A DNA stretch of 64,000 nt. It comes from Candidatus Acidulidesulfobacter diazotrophicus. Its GTDB lineage: Bacteria > SZUA-79 > Acidulodesulfobacterales > Acidulodesulfobacteraceae. Made by a program: the position numbers and the translations under genes. The DNA lies in contig SGBB01000003.1 in the NCBI GenBank assembly GCA_004195025.1, forward strand, positions 118,153 to 182,152. Direction: 5' to 3'. The notes under the pieces were generated by a model. That model saw nothing but the letters and a program-made list of their open reading frames with translations. It was not told where the DNA came from and made no database searches. Below are positions 1 to 10,410 of the stretch, in pieces. Each line of letters starts with the position of its first letter. The first letter of the stretch is position 1.

Positions 1-957
1 GGGTTTCATATTGTCTTGTAATTCTATTGCAAAAAGAGAGGTAATTTTTAAATCTTCCATTTTTTTTAATGCGGTTGACAATAATGCTTCCGAAAGTATA
101 ACTTTAGGATTAGAAGTCATTATTTCCTTTGCGGTTTTTTGCCATACATCCTGCTTAGATATAATTGCTCTTCGCAAATCACCGTCTACTATTATGCCTT
201 TTAAGTTTCCGTGCGAATCGACTACACCGGTTAAACCTAATCTTTTTGAGGTCATTTCCATAACCGTTTCATTAATCATACTTGTTTCTTTTACTAAAGG
301 AATATCATCTCCTTTATGCATTATATCTTTAACTTTTAAAAATTTTTTTCCTATCGAGCCGCCGGGATGAAGCCTTGCAAAATCTTCTTCAAGAAAATTT
401 CTTTTTTTTAACAGACACATAGCAAGCGCATCGCCTATTGCAAGCTGCGCCGCAGTACTTGCGGTAGGCGCTATATTATACGGACATGCCTCCTTATCGA
501 CGGAAACATCAAAATAATAATCGGAAAGTTCAAAAAGAGGAGAATTTTTATTTCCGCAAAAAGATATTATCCCTGCTCCTATAAGTTTAATGCCCGGCAA
601 TATAGAAAGGAGTTCTTTTGTATATCCGCTGTTTGACAGTGCAATAATTGCGTCATCGGACGATACCATGCCGAGATCTCCATGCGAAGCTTCGGCAGGA
701 TGCATAAAAAAAGACGGCGTGCCCGTGCTTGCAAGAGTAGAAGAAATTTTCTTAGCAATAATACCAGACTTACCCATGCCTGTAAGTATAACTTTTCCTT
801 TAATATTATAAAGATAGTCCACAGCCTTTTGAAAATTGCCGTCAAGTCTGCCGATAAGATTCATAATAGAATCAGCCTCTATTTTAAGAACTTCGGAAGC
901 TGTGGCGATTATTTCTGCATTTAAGCTATTCAATTTATCAATGTTTAATTTTTTCAT
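1..957 (-). CDS. kdsD: Arabinose-5-phosphate isomerase, KpsF/GutQ family (3' end cut by window)
   Basis: Interconverts ribulose 5-phosphate and arabinose 5-phosphate, the first step to Kdo for lipopolysaccharide. My reading of the minus strand from the ATG at 955-957 stays open for 319 codons to the window edge, so the C-terminus is missing. The N-terminal SIS domain shows the TGMGKSG phosphosugar-binding loop, HPAEASHGDLG and ALSNSGYT. The next stretch, PTASTAAQLAIGDALA, is typical of this family. Two CBS domains follow, the first starting near KDIMHKGDDIP and containing VDGDLRR, the second at KEIMTSNPK. It lies downstream of kdsA and pyrG on the same strand, which fits a Kdo/LPS cluster. 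I am confident of the family; kdsD versus gutQ/kpsF naming rests on context. Confidence 0.93.
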   Translation of the reverse strand, partial: MKKLNIDKLNSLNAEIIATASEVLKIEADSIMNLIGRLDGNFQKAVDYLYNIKGKVILTGMGKSGIIAKKISSTLASTGTPSFFMHPAEASHGDLGMVSSDDAIIALSNSGYTKELLSILPGIKLIGAGIISFCGNKNSPLFELSDYYFDVSVDKEACPYNIAPTASTAAQLAIGDALAMCLLKKRNFLEEDFARLHPGGSIGKKFLKVKDIMHKGDDIPLVKETSMINETVMEMTSKRLGLTGVVDSHGNLKGIIVDGDLRRAIISKQDVWQKTAKEIMTSNPKVILSEALLSTALKKMEDLKITSLFAIELQDNMKP

Positions 958-1161
958 AACAACATAGTAATATTTAAATATTCGGACCAATATATATAAA
1001 TGTATTATATATTATTATAATAATATATAAATTTAACAATATTAATTAATATATTTATACATTGAAGCAAATTATTTATATTTTATTCTTGCAAATTTAA
1101 TGCAATATAATATTATAACAAAATAATCGGTTAATATAAATTAATTAATTAAGAGAGGATT

Positions 1162-2019
1162 TTATAATCGGCTGTTAGCAGCACTTTCCGCAATTGCAAA
1201 AATTGATTTTAAACCGTCTTCCAATGAAGATAAGTATAAAGAATTAGCAGAGTCGCTCTTTGCTTTCGGAGGATCGGGGTGTACTTCAAAAAACAAACCG
1301 TCTGCGCCAACGGCGGCCGCGGCTTTTGCAAGAGGTATTACATATTTTCTATCACCGCTTGAACAAGAACCTGAACCTCCGGGCAGCTGAACACTGTGCG
1401 TAGCATCATAAACGACAGGCACTCCAAGTTCTTTCATTATGATAATAGACCTGAAGTCTACCACAAGATTGTTGTATCCAAAACTCACGCCTCTTTCCGT
1501 CAGCAATATTTTATTGTTCCCCGTATTTCTAATTTTTTGAATAATATTTACCGCATCCCATGGCGCCAAAAATTGTCCTTTCTTTATATTAATTATTTTA
1601 TCCGTCTTAGAAGCTTCGACTATCAAATCGGTTTGGCGGGATAAAAAAGCCGGTATTTGAATAATATCGATAATATCTTTTACTTTTTCTATTTCCGAGA
1701 TTCTATGAACATCGCTTAGCACCGGAATATTATATTTACTCTTTATTTCTGCAAGAATTTCAATTCCTTTTTCAACGCGTGGACCTCTGAAAGAATCAAT
1801 GGAAGTCCTGTTTGCTTTATCGTAAGATGCTTTAAATATTAAATTAAAACCAATATCTTCGGAAAGTTTTTTTAAAAAAGAAGCGCATAAATCAACTAAT
1901 TCAAAACTTTCTATCACGCACGGACCTGCTATGATAAAAGGATAATCTTTATTAATATTTTTAAACCCTAAATGTTCTATTAAATCTTTTTTTGTAAAAG
2001 CATTTTCTAATAAATTCAT
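1162..2019 (-). CDS. kdsA: 3-deoxy-8-phosphooctulonate (Kdo-8-P) synthase
   Basis: Condenses arabinose 5-phosphate with phosphoenolpyruvate to give Kdo 8-phosphate in the cytoplasm. The 285-residue length is normal. Family signatures are visible: IIAGPCVIES near residue 30, FKASYDKANRTS, the SFRGPR segment, DVH in the middle and THSVQLPG near the C-terminus. The ATG start leaves 38 bases to the upstream pyrG stop. pyrG-kdsA-kdsD are codirectional, so one transcript is likely. The 204 bases between kdsA and kdsD hold only A/T-rich sequence with no signal I can name. Confidence 0.96.
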   Translation of the reverse strand: MNLLENAFTKKDLIEHLGFKNINKDYPFIIAGPCVIESFELVDLCASFLKKLSEDIGFNLIFKASYDKANRTSIDSFRGPRVEKGIEILAEIKSKYNIPVLSDVHRISEIEKVKDIIDIIQIPAFLSRQTDLIVEASKTDKIINIKKGQFLAPWDAVNIIQKIRNTGNNKILLTERGVSFGYNNLVVDFRSIIIMKELGVPVVYDATHSVQLPGGSGSCSSGDRKYVIPLAKAAAAVGADGLFFEVHPDPPKAKSDSANSLYLSSLEDGLKSIFAIAESAANSRL

Positions 2020-2057
2020 ATGTTATATATTTATTATATTTATTTTTAACAATATTT

Positions 2058-3743
2058 TTATTGCTTTTTATATTTAACAGCCGCCGCAACAAATTCTTTA
2101 AATAATGGATGAGGCGACAATGGGGATGATTTAAATTCAGGATGAAATTGGCAGCCAAGAAACCACCTGAGGTCGGATAATTCGCATATTTCAACCAATC
2201 TGCCGTCAGGGGAAAGTCCTGAAAATATAAACTTTCCGTCATTGAATATTTCTTTATATTTATTATTAAATTCAAATCTATGCCTGTGCCTTTCAGAAAT
2301 ATAAACCGAACCGTCCTGATTTGTCCTTACAGTATTCTTATTATTGCCGTTATTTAGCGCCTTAGAATTTTTATAATAAATATTATAAGCAAGCGTATTT
2401 TTCTTAAGAACGCAGGGGTAAGCGCCAAGACGCATAGTTCCGCCCATTTTGCCTATATTTTTTTGGCTTTCCATTAAACTGATAACGGGATCAGGGGTAT
2501 TTTCATTAAACTCTAAAGAATCTGCCTCTTTAAGACCTAAAACATTTCTGGCATATTCAACAGTCATGAGCTGCATTCCAAGACAAATACCGAAATAAGG
2601 AATATCGTTAGTTCGCGCATATTTTATAGCGTTAATCATACCCGTAATACCTCTTGAACCAAAACCGCCCGGGACTAAGATACCGCCGCAGCAAGATAAT
2701 TTTTTAAGCGCTTCTTCAACTTTATCGCAGTCTCCTTCAAAATCTTCGGAATTAAAATACATAATATCTGCCGAGACATTGTTTGCAAGACCTCCATGAA
2801 TCAAACTTTCATTTAAACTTTTATAAGATTCTTTAAGGTCGACATATTTTCCTATAATGCCGATTATCACAGAGCTTTTAGCATTTTTAAAACCCTTCGA
2901 AATTTTTGACCATGCGCTTAAATCGGGAGATTTCGCCCAAATATTCAAATATTCGATGATTTTTGTATCAAGTCCCTGTTTATGCAAACTTAAAGGAACA
3001 TCGTAAATGCTTTTTTCGTCTTTTGCGGTAATAACGGCATCCTGCTCTACATTACAGAATAAAGCTATTTTAGCTCTAATATCGTCCGGAAGAATCCTAT
3101 CTGCCCTGCATATTATTATATTAGGCTCTATCCCTATCGCCCTGAGTTCTTTCACGGAATGCTGGGTAGGTTTTGTTTTTAACTCATCCGCGGTATTAAT
3201 ATACGGCACAAGAGTAAGATGCACATAAAGAACATTCTCTCTGCCTTTATCCAATTTAAATTGCCTTATTGCTTCAAGAAAAGGTAAGCTTTCAATATCT
3301 CCGACAGTTCCGCCTATTTCTATTATTGCAACATCTTTTTTTTCTGAAACCTTAATGATATTTTTTTTAATCTGGTCTGTAATATGCGGAATAACCTGCA
3401 CTGTTTTTCCAAGATAAATTCCTTTTCTTTCGTTATTTATAACGGTATCATATACCTGTCCGCTGGTAAAATTATTCATTTTTGTCAAAGACAGAGAAGT
3501 GAACCTTTCGTAATGTCCTAAATCAAGGTCTGTCTCTGCTCCGTCGTCTGTTACAAAGACTTCTCCATGCTGAAACGGATTCATTGTACCCGGGTCAACA
3601 TTTATATACGGATCAAGTTTCTGTATCGTAATACTCAAACCTCTTGCTTCCAGAAGAGCGCCTATAGAAGACGAAGCTATACCCTTGCCGAGACTTGAGA
3701 CGACTCCTCCTGTTACAAATATATATTTTGTTTTACTATTCAT
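2058..3743 (-). CDS. pyrG: CTP synthase
   Basis: Makes CTP from UTP, ATP and glutamine; CTP is also needed for CMP-Kdo, which suits the kdsA neighbour. The N-terminal synthase domain begins [17 protein letters not shown], and the C-terminal class I glutamine amidotransferase has [10 protein letters not shown] with the nucleophile Cys and a final HPEF. At 561 residues it is slightly longer than the usual ~540. The extra length includes a short Asn/Lys-rich insert ([14 protein letters not shown]) just before the ISERHRHR motif, a small example of the asparagine-rich insertions seen in later genes. The start overlaps the dapB stop by 8 bases. Confidence 0.97.
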   Translation of the reverse strand: MNSKTKYIFVTGGVVSSLGKGIASSSIGALLEARGLSITIQKLDPYINVDPGTMNPFQHGEVFVTDDGAETDLDLGHYERFTSLSLTKMNNFTSGQVYDTVINNERKGIYLGKTVQVIPHITDQIKKNIIKVSEKKDVAIIEIGGTVGDIESLPFLEAIRQFKLDKGRENVLYVHLTLVPYINTADELKTKPTQHSVKELRAIGIEPNIIICRADRILPDDIRAKIALFCNVEQDAVITAKDEKSIYDVPLSLHKQGLDTKIIEYLNIWAKSPDLSAWSKISKGFKNAKSSVIIGIIGKYVDLKESYKSLNESLIHGGLANNVSADIMYFNSEDFEGDCDKVEEALKKLSCCGGILVPGGFGSRGITGMINAIKYARTNDIPYFGICLGMQLMTVEYARNVLGLKEADSLEFNENTPDPVISLMESQKNIGKMGGTMRLGAYPCVLKKNTLAYNIYYKNSKALNNGNNKNTVRTNQDGSVYISERHRHRFEFNNKYKEIFNDGKFIFSGLSPDGRLVEICELSDLRWFLGCQFHPEFKSSPLSPHPLFKEFVAAAVKYKKQ

Positions 3744-4584
3744 GAGTATTTTCTAAACCTAATACGTCTCTCATATCATAAAATCCTGCTTTTTTGCCTT
3801 TAATCCATAAAGCCGCTTTAATCGCGCCTCTTGCAAAATTATTTCGAGATATTGCTTTATGCGTTATTTCTATAACTTCATCATTGCCTGCAAAAATTAC
3901 TTTATGTTCGCCTATTATATCACCCGCCCTTACGGAAGATATACCTATTTCATTTTCAAATCTTTCGCCTATTTCCCCGCATCTCCCATAAACGGCAGAT
4001 TCTTTAAGGTCAAGTTTTCTTTCCTCTGCCACCGCATTGGCAAGCATTAACGCTGTTCCGCTCGGAGCATCTTTTTTATGTCTGTGATGCATTTCTATTA
4101 TTTCGCAGTCATAATCCTTGCCTAAATATTTAGAAGTATTATAGATAATATTTAATAAAACATTAATTCCGAGACTCATATTCCCCGATAAAACTACCGG
4201 CATATGTTTTGAATAGCCTGTTATTTTAGCAATATCTTCTTCGTTAAATCCTGTTGAGCCTATAACTATCGGAACATTATACAGCATAGCTTCTTCAGCA
4301 TGAACTAATGAAGACTGCCTTGAAGTAAAATCGATAATAACCCTGTTTTTTACAGACGACGTAAAATGAAGAGCTTCTTTTAAGGTAATAAATTTGCCGA
4401 AAGAGATTTTTTTATCTTCTATATCTTTAATATTTATCGGTTTTTTAGTTATATTTTCCGAATAATGAATATCAACGCCGCCGATAAATATAAGTTCTTG
4501 ATATTGATCTTCTTCAATCAGAGAAATTATGGATTGTCCCATTTTACCGCTGCTGCCGCATACTATTACTGCTGTTTTATCCAT
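3736..4584 (-). CDS. dapB: 4-hydroxy-tetrahydrodipicolinate reductase
   Basis: NAD(P)H-dependent second step of the diaminopimelate/lysine branch. An N-terminal Rossmann loop is seen at [13 protein letters not shown]. The catalytic [15 protein letters not shown] segment is intact, including the His-His pair and the K-D-A-P-S-G-T substrate-binding motif. Length 282 residues is usual. The stop overlaps the pyrG start by 8 bases, so translational coupling is likely. dapA lies 37 bases upstream on the same strand. Confidence 0.96.
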   Translation of the reverse strand: MDKTAVIVCGSSGKMGQSIISLIEEDQYQELIFIGGVDIHYSENITKKPINIKDIEDKKISFGKFITLKEALHFTSSVKNRVIIDFTSRQSSLVHAEEAMLYNVPIVIGSTGFNEEDIAKITGYSKHMPVVLSGNMSLGINVLLNIIYNTSKYLGKDYDCEIIEMHHRHKKDAPSGTALMLANAVAEERKLDLKESAVYGRCGEIGERFENEIGISSVRAGDIIGEHKVIFAGNDEVIEITHKAISRNNFARGAIKAALWIKGKKAGFYDMRDVLGLENTHE

Positions 4585-4621
4585 TTATTTTAACCCTTTA
4601 AAAAATTAATTTAAAAATAGT

Positions 4622-5494
4622 TTAGATTATTCCATAATCCTTTAAGGCCTGATTTATCTTCTCAATTGTTGAACCTGCAGGCTCCGATAAAGGCAGTCTT
4701 ATTTCATTCTCAATAAACCCCATAATATTTAAAGCTTTTTTAACTGGAATAGGGTTTGTTTCTATAAACATAGCATGTATTAAAGGCAATAATTTAAAAT
4801 TTAATTTTCTTGCGCTTTTATAATCGCCTTTAAAGCAATAATCTGCCATAAGCGACATATCTTTAGGAGCAACATTTGAAACGGTAGATATTACGCCGTG
4901 TCCGCCTATTGCAATTATAGGCAGCGTCATTGCATCGTCACCCGACAGCAAATAAAAATCTTCAGGCGCGCTTCTTAAAATTGCCGTAACCTGCTCAATT
5001 GAGCCGCTTGCTTCTTTAATTCCTTTAATATTGTCAATCTTAGCAAGCATTAGAACCGTTTCGGGTAAAATATTAACCGCGGTTCTAGTCGGAACATTAT
5101 ATAAAATTATAGGCAATTTTGCATTTTCTGCTATCTTCTTAAAATGAAGATAAAGACCTTCCTGCGTCGGCTTATTATAATATGGAGTAATTTGTAAATG
5201 CCCGTCTATATTAAGTTTTTCAGCTTCTTTTACAAGTTCAACCGCTTCATTTGTGTTATTAGACCCTGTTCCTGCAAGAACTTTGACCCGCCCTGCAGCA
5301 AATTTTGCAGCCAGCTCAATAACTCTGATATGCTCTTCAAATGAAAGGGTAGCCGATTCCCCAGTACTTCCGCATGCTACAATCCCGCTCACTCCGTTTT
5401 TTATTTGAAATTCAATTAATTTTTCAAGGGAATTTTCATCTATCTTATTTGACTTAAAAGGTGTAACGATAGCCGTATAAATTCCTTTAAACAT
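4622..5494 (-). CDS. dapA: 4-hydroxy-tetrahydrodipicolinate synthase
   Basis: Condenses pyruvate with aspartate semialdehyde, the committed step to diaminopimelate. This is a TIM-barrel aldolase of 290 residues (normal). The GSTGES motif that binds pyruvate, the YYNKPTQEGLY segment, and GIKEASG with the Schiff-base Lys are all present. The ATG at 5494 has a GGGAGA ribosome site about 8 bases upstream. It sits between lysA and dapB in a lysine operon. Confidence 0.96.
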   Translation of the reverse strand: MFKGIYTAIVTPFKSNKIDENSLEKLIEFQIKNGVSGIVACGSTGESATLSFEEHIRVIELAAKFAAGRVKVLAGTGSNNTNEAVELVKEAEKLNIDGHLQITPYYNKPTQEGLYLHFKKIAENAKLPIILYNVPTRTAVNILPETVLMLAKIDNIKGIKEASGSIEQVTAILRSAPEDFYLLSGDDAMTLPIIAIGGHGVISTVSNVAPKDMSLMADYCFKGDYKSARKLNFKLLPLIHAMFIETNPIPVKKALNIMGFIENEIRLPLSEPAGSTIEKINQALKDYGII

Positions 5495-5584
5495 ATCTTT
5501 TCTCCCGATAATTAATTAATTTGGCAATAAAATAATAATTAAAACAATAACAATGTGTATAAACTACTATTTTATTAATATTAT

Positions 5585-6841
5585 TTATAATTTTAAGTCA
5601 GGAATATTTTCTTTTTCTATTAAATCCTCATACGTTTCACGTTTTCTTATTATATAATACTTATCGCCGTCAACTAAAATTTCCGCCGCTCTAGGACGCG
5701 AATTATAATTTGAAGACATAGAAAATCCATATGCCCCTGCGCTGAGAACCGCTAAAAAATCGCCTTCGTCAACAGAATGAAAAGTTCTTTCTTTTCCGAG
5801 AAAATCTGCGGATTCGCATATAGGACCGACAACATCGGCTTTTACTCTGGAACCTGTTTTTTTAATTACAGGGATAATTTCATGGTAAGCTTCATACAGG
5901 GCAGGACGTATCAAGTCATTCATTCCGCCGTCCACTATGACAAAATTTTTATGTCCAGTGCTTTTATTGTATATGACTTTTGTTATAAATGCTCCGCTAT
6001 TGCCTACAATAACCCTGCCTGGTTCAAAAATCACCTTGCCTTTATATCCTCCGAGAATATCTTTAATAGAATTCATATATGTAGAAGGGTGCGGAGGCAT
6101 TTCATTTTCGTAAGTTATACCGAGACCTCCGCCAAGATCTATAAATTGTATATTAAAACCTTTTTTATTTAATTTCAGCAGTAAATCTTTAATAATTTTT
6201 ACCGCGTCATCAAAAGGAGCAACTTCGGTTAACTGAGAGCCTATGTGGCAATCAAGACCGACGGCTTCAATATTGTTTAATTTTTTGGCTTCTTCATAGC
6301 TTTCTAATGCGTGCTTAATATTAATACCGAATTTATTTTTCTTCATTCCTGTAGATATATAAGGATGCGTTTTAGGATCTACGTCGGGATTGACTCTAAA
6401 AGAAATTCTTGCTTTTTTCCCCATATTTTCTGCAATTTTATTTATAAGATGCAGCTCGGACATAGATTCAATATTAAACATTAAAATATCGGAATTTAAT
6501 GCAAATTCTATTTCACCTGCTGTTTTGCCTACGCCTGAATAAACAACTTTAGACGTATCAACGCCTGCTTTTATTGATCTGAATAATTCTCCTCCCGATA
6601 CAATATCAGCTCCCCAGCCTAATTTAAACAAAACATTTAAAATTGCTATATTAGAATTAGCTTTAACGCTAAAACACACAATAGAATCCATAATTTTTGA
6701 ACTTTCATTAAAAGCTTTAAAATGTCTTTTAATAGTAGCTAATGAATATAAGTAAAAAGGCGTCCCTGCTTCTTCCGCTATTTTTTTTACGGGAATGGAT
6801 TCGCAATAAAGTTCATTATCTTTAAAAATAAAATCGTTCAT
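5585..6841 (-). CDS. lysA: Diaminopimelate decarboxylase
   Basis: PLP enzyme that makes L-lysine from meso-diaminopimelate. Visible motifs are the PLP-lysine region CFSVKANSN, HIGSQL, DLGGGLG, FEPGRVIVGNSG and CESADFLG with the active-site Cys. The longest open frame begins at a TTG (6850). I prefer the ATG at 6841, giving 418 residues, because an AGGA lies about 11 bases upstream of it while it would abut the TTG. Followed by dapA and dapB on the same strand, so all three late lysine genes are together. Confidence 0.95.
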   Translation of the reverse strand: MNDFIFKDNELYCESIPVKKIAEEAGTPFYLYSLATIKRHFKAFNESSKIMDSIVCFSVKANSNIAILNVLFKLGWGADIVSGGELFRSIKAGVDTSKVVYSGVGKTAGEIEFALNSDILMFNIESMSELHLINKIAENMGKKARISFRVNPDVDPKTHPYISTGMKKNKFGINIKHALESYEEAKKLNNIEAVGLDCHIGSQLTEVAPFDDAVKIIKDLLLKLNKKGFNIQFIDLGGGLGITYENEMPPHPSTYMNSIKDILGGYKGKVIFEPGRVIVGNSGAFITKVIYNKSTGHKNFVIVDGGMNDLIRPALYEAYHEIIPVIKKTGSRVKADVVGPICESADFLGKERTFHSVDEGDFLAVLSAGAYGFSMSSNYNSRPRAAEILVDGDKYYIIRKRETYEDLIEKENIPDLKL

Positions 6842-6886
6842 ATTAAGCAATTCCTTTTTTTTGTATAATAATTATTAATTAATTAA

Positions 6887-7858
6887 TTACAATTTTCTTT
6901 CTACCACATAATCTGCAAGTTCTATTAAGCTTTCTTTCGTTATTGAATTTTCAAATTTTCTCAAATTATATTTTGCTTTTTCTATTGATTGATTAGCTTT
7001 TTCGATAGTATATTCAATAGAATTATATTTGTTAATAAGTTTTAATACATTATTTAAATCGTTTTTCGTAATCTTTTTTTTGAATATTATCTCTTTAAAA
7101 TCTTCTTTTTCCAGGTCGGTGCATCTTTCAAGAGTATGAATAACAGGTAATGTAATTTTACCTTCTTTTAAATCGTTTCCTATAAATTTTCCAAATTCTT
7201 TATTTTTAGAAGTATAGTCTAAAGTATCGTCCATTAGCTGAAAAGCTATGCCGATATTTAAACCGTAATCATAAAGATTTTGTTCATATTTCAATTCAGC
7301 GTCTTTGCCTGATATAATAGCTCCCGCCTGTGAAGCGCATGCAAAAAGAACGGCTGTTTTTTTAATAATTATATCTAAATATTCGTCTTCGGTAGTATTA
7401 ATATCTGCTGTTTTAACTAATTCTTTAACTTCGCCTTCAGCCATCAATGTCGTAGCATTTGCATAAGCCGATATTATTTTTAGATTATTTATTTTTGAAA
7501 GTATCTCAAAAGATTTGGCAAATAAATAATCCCCTACTAAAACTGATGCTTCACTGCCAAACACTATATTGGCTGAACTCTGTCCTCTTCTTAAAAGAGC
7601 GCTGTCCACGACATCGTCGTGAAGAAGCGTAGCCGTATGGATAAATTCTATAACGGTAGCAAGCAATATATGATCTTCGCCAGTATATCCGCATAGTTTT
7701 GCGCAAAGCAAAACTAACGAAGGTCTTATTCTTTTACCTCCGCTTGATATAACGTATTTTGCAACTTTATTAATTAAAGGGGTTTCAGACATTAAATAAA
7801 TATCAAATTGTTTTTCTACTTTATTTAAATCATCTTCTATAAAATTGATATCAAACAA
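6887..7858 (-). CDS. Polyprenyl (probably all-trans octaprenyl-type) diphosphate synthase
   Basis: Chain-elongating trans-prenyltransferase, likely supplying the side chain of a respiratory quinone. Both aspartate-rich motifs are intact: LLHDDVVDSALLRRG (first, DDxxD) and FQLMDDTLDY (second). 323 residues fits the IspB/HepT/SdsA group; product length cannot be told from sequence. The only start that avoids an in-frame stop just upstream is TTG at 7858, unless translation begins internally. It lies between radA and lysA on the same strand. The GGR-type flavoprotein further upstream could act on prenyl chains, but that link is inference. Confidence 0.9.
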   Translation of the reverse strand: MFDINFIEDDLNKVEKQFDIYLMSETPLINKVAKYVISSGGKRIRPSLVLLCAKLCGYTGEDHILLATVIEFIHTATLLHDDVVDSALLRRGQSSANIVFGSEASVLVGDYLFAKSFEILSKINNLKIISAYANATTLMAEGEVKELVKTADINTTEDEYLDIIIKKTAVLFACASQAGAIISGKDAELKYEQNLYDYGLNIGIAFQLMDDTLDYTSKNKEFGKFIGNDLKEGKITLPVIHTLERCTDLEKEDFKEIIFKKKITKNDLNNVLKLINKYNSIEYTIEKANQSIEKAKYNLRKFENSITKESLIELADYVVERKL

Positions 7859-7984
7859 ATTAGCCCGTCAGTTTAAATCTATACATGTTAAATCTGCAAA
7901 AGTTAAATCTGCAAAAATCTATAAATTCAAACTTAAACGCCTCCATAATTAATTAAAAGTTAAATTCTTATTATTTTATTTTAC

Positions 7985-9337
7985 TTAAGTTAAATATTCA
8001 ATGATTTTTTTTAATTTAGAAACAGGATGAAAATTAATACCTTTTATTACTTTAACCTCTTTAATATTTACATCGGGCAAAATAACATCGGTAAATCCTA
8101 AATTTTTAGCCTCTCTGACTCTTGAAGAAGGATTATTAACGCCTCTAACTTCTCCCGTAAGACCTATCTCTCCGAAAGCAATAAAGTTTGAAGGAAGAGG
8201 TTTCTCGTTATAGCTTGAAAGAATAGCAAGAGCAAGCGGCAAATCTATTGAAGGCTCCTGTATGCTCAAACCCCCTGCAATTTTAATATATATCTCTTTT
8301 GAGGACAATTTAATACCTTCTTTTTTTTCTAAAACAGCTGCAATAATAGAAACTCTTCCGCCGTCAATCCCGAGACAAACCCTTTTAGGCACAGGCATAT
8401 AAGAATGAACTATAAGAGCCTGCACTTCTACAAGCAATGACCTGCTCCCTTCAAGACATGCGGAAATAACTGAACCGGCTGAACCTTCCTGCCTTTGATT
8501 AATAAAATATCCCGACGGGTTTTTTACTCCTGAAAGCCCGTTTTCGGTCATTTCAAAAATTCCAATCTCGTTTGTAGAACCGAATCTGTTTTTATAACAT
8601 CTTAGCACGCGGTAAGAATCGCTCTTATTTGAATCAAAATATAAAACAGTATCCACTATATGTTCTAATGTTTTAGGACCTGCAAACAAACCTTCTTTAG
8701 TTACATGTCCTACCAAAAAGACACCGCATCCTTTTTCAAGGCATGCAGTTATAATTTCATGGGAAATTTGCCTTAGAGAATTTGGGCTTCCGTATGCTTT
8801 ATCAGATTCAGGAGAAGTAACTCTCTGAATTGAATCAATAATAATAAAATCATAATCGTTATTGTTGATAATATATAAAATCTCGCCTATTTCATTAATG
8901 GCAAGCAAAAACATATTAGGCGAAACGGTTTTTAATCTTTTAGCTCTTGAAAGAAGCTGGCTTATGGATTCTTCCGTCGAAATATATAAAATTTTAAGAC
9001 CGGACTGCGCCAATTGACTTGATACTTGAAGCATCAACGTCGATTTGCCGATACCCGGCTCGCCCCCTATTAATATGCTTTGAGCCTCTATAACACCTGT
9101 ACCTATTGCAAGATCAAATTCTTTAATCCCCGTAGATATTCTTTTATGCGACTCCTGAAGAGGAGCGGACTCGGCAGATACCGCAACGGCTACCGGCGCT
9201 TTTTCATATCCATATTTAGTTTTCTTCTCTGAGGAAACTTGTCCTACAACCTCTGCCATAGTGTTAAAACTATGACATTCGGAGCATTTACCTACCCATC
9301 TTATTGATTGAGCGCCGCACGCAGAACATTGATACAT
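7985..9337 (-). CDS. radA: DNA repair protein RadA (Sms)
   Basis: RecA-like ATPase that promotes branch migration during recombinational repair. The order is an N-terminal zinc finger (CSACGAQSIRWVGKCSEC), a RecA-type core with Walker A GGEPGIGKST, the RadA-specific KNRFGSTNE motif, and a C-terminal Lon-protease-like domain ending near HPVSKLKKIIEYL. Length 450 is normal. A 127-base gap separates it from the downstream prenyltransferase gene, and an AT-rich spacer with a heptamer array lies on its upstream side. Confidence 0.96.
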   Translation of the reverse strand: MYQCSACGAQSIRWVGKCSECHSFNTMAEVVGQVSSEKKTKYGYEKAPVAVAVSAESAPLQESHKRISTGIKEFDLAIGTGVIEAQSILIGGEPGIGKSTLMLQVSSQLAQSGLKILYISTEESISQLLSRAKRLKTVSPNMFLLAINEIGEILYIINNNDYDFIIIDSIQRVTSPESDKAYGSPNSLRQISHEIITACLEKGCGVFLVGHVTKEGLFAGPKTLEHIVDTVLYFDSNKSDSYRVLRCYKNRFGSTNEIGIFEMTENGLSGVKNPSGYFINQRQEGSAGSVISACLEGSRSLLVEVQALIVHSYMPVPKRVCLGIDGGRVSIIAAVLEKKEGIKLSSKEIYIKIAGGLSIQEPSIDLPLALAILSSYNEKPLPSNFIAFGEIGLTGEVRGVNNPSSRVREAKNLGFTDVILPDVNIKEVKVIKGINFHPVSKLKKIIEYLT

Positions 9338-9405
9338 TAAATTAATTATTTAGATTTTATTTAAATTATTTAAATTATATTCTTAAAATAATTTAATTTT
9401 ATTAT

Positions 9406-9454
9406 ATTTATTATTTATTATTTATTATTTATTATTTATTATTTATTATTTATT
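9406..9454. repeat. Heptanucleotide tandem repeat, unit ATTTATT, 7 copies
   Basis: Seven perfect head-to-tail copies of a 7-base unit lie in the spacer between radA and the RpiB-like gene. The array contains no spacers and no coding sequence. It is one of five heptamer arrays in the first 23 kb. Confidence 0.95.
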
Positions 9455-9520
9455 ATTGAAATTATACTTATAATGTTATTATTTATTAATAAGTTATATT
9501 TGCAGTTTATTTTAAATTTT

Positions 9521-10051
9521 TTAGTTTTTATTTTCTATATTGCTGATCATTTTTAATAATTTATCGTTTTCTTCATCTTCTTCGTCAAATTCCGTCTCAA
9601 GAAATAATTTAACTTCTTTTTCGTAACCTCTTGTATTTGTATCTACCGTAATACTATTATTTTTAATAATCAAAACATTGGCATTGAATTGTCTTCTTGA
9701 ATTTACGATATAGTCTTCGTTTACGGCAAAAATAGCTCTTACATTTTTATATTTATTAAATAAAACATTCATTATTTCATAATTTTCATTTAATAGCGCT
9801 ATTCCATATTCAAGTTTGCCGACTGATATTGCTTCAGCCATTTTATCCGCCATTTTTAAAATATCTTTATGCTGATCTATTCTTGAAGGACCTAAATCAT
9901 AAAGACTTGTCCACTGAGTATCGAGAAATATCCCTATTTTTTCTTTAAAGAAAAAACTGTCTTTATCGGAAAATATCCCGACTTTAAGAGCTTTTTTTTT
10001 ATCTTTTTCTTCAATATTGACAAAATCCTTAAGATGCATTTGGGAAGCCAT
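9521..10051 (-). CDS. Degenerate RpiB/LacAB-like protein, catalytic residues not conserved
   Basis: 176 residues with no close identity that I can name, but the pattern follows ribose-5-phosphate isomerase B. KVGIFSDKDSFFFKEKIG near residue 23 parallels the start of that fold. A DLG then follows, then MADKMAEAISVGKLEYGIAL, VRAIFAVNEDYIVNSRR and FNANVLIIK (usual NDANVL). The SDH of the active site is SDK here, and the CGTGIG loop with the catalytic Cys is replaced by LNENYE. An acidic C-terminal tail (EFDEEDEENDK) is added. A good AGGAGG precedes the ATG. Fold assignment is inference; isomerase activity looks unlikely, and a binding or regulatory role is possible. Confidence 0.7.
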   Translation of the reverse strand: MASQMHLKDFVNIEEKDKKKALKVGIFSDKDSFFFKEKIGIFLDTQWTSLYDLGPSRIDQHKDILKMADKMAEAISVGKLEYGIALLNENYEIMNVLFNKYKNVRAIFAVNEDYIVNSRRQFNANVLIIKNNSITVDTNTRGYEKEVKLFLETEFDEEDEENDKLLKMISNIENKN

Positions 10052-10178
10052 TTTAAATAAACCTCCTTATTATTAATAATAAAAAAATAATAAATAATAA
10101 AATAAATACTAATTAAATTCAATCAGTATTTATTTTATTATTATATACCAAAATTTATACTAAAGATATATTAAATAG

Positions 10179-10375
10179 TGTCCAGAATTGCCGATATAAA
10201 TTTTTATTCTGGATTCCCGCCTACGCGGGAATGACTTTGAGAGGATTTATCGTTTCACACGTCGGGTGTCCATTAATTTTCTGGCTGTCATTCCTGCGCA
10301 GGCAGGAATCCAGTGTTTGTTTAACATTAGAAAGTTTGGATAGTTTCTATTGCAGAATTAAGGATTAAAAATAAC
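10179..10375. repeat. Composite dispersed repeat with two dRS3-like palindromes
   Basis: Intergenic element between two minus-strand genes. It contains two 20-base inverted repeats of the ATTCCC-N8-GGGAAT type at 10213-10232 and 10290-10309 (the second as ATTCCT/AGGAAT), separated by a GAGGATTTATCGTTTCAC segment. The left edge reads AGAATTGCCGAT and the right edge TTCTATTGCAGAATTAAGG, both of which recur at other copies in this window. No transposase is present, so it is a non-autonomous (MITE-like) repeat. Confidence 0.8.
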
Positions 10376-10410
10376 CTTGATAAATGAAGGCGGCGTATTT
10401 GTTTATTTAT

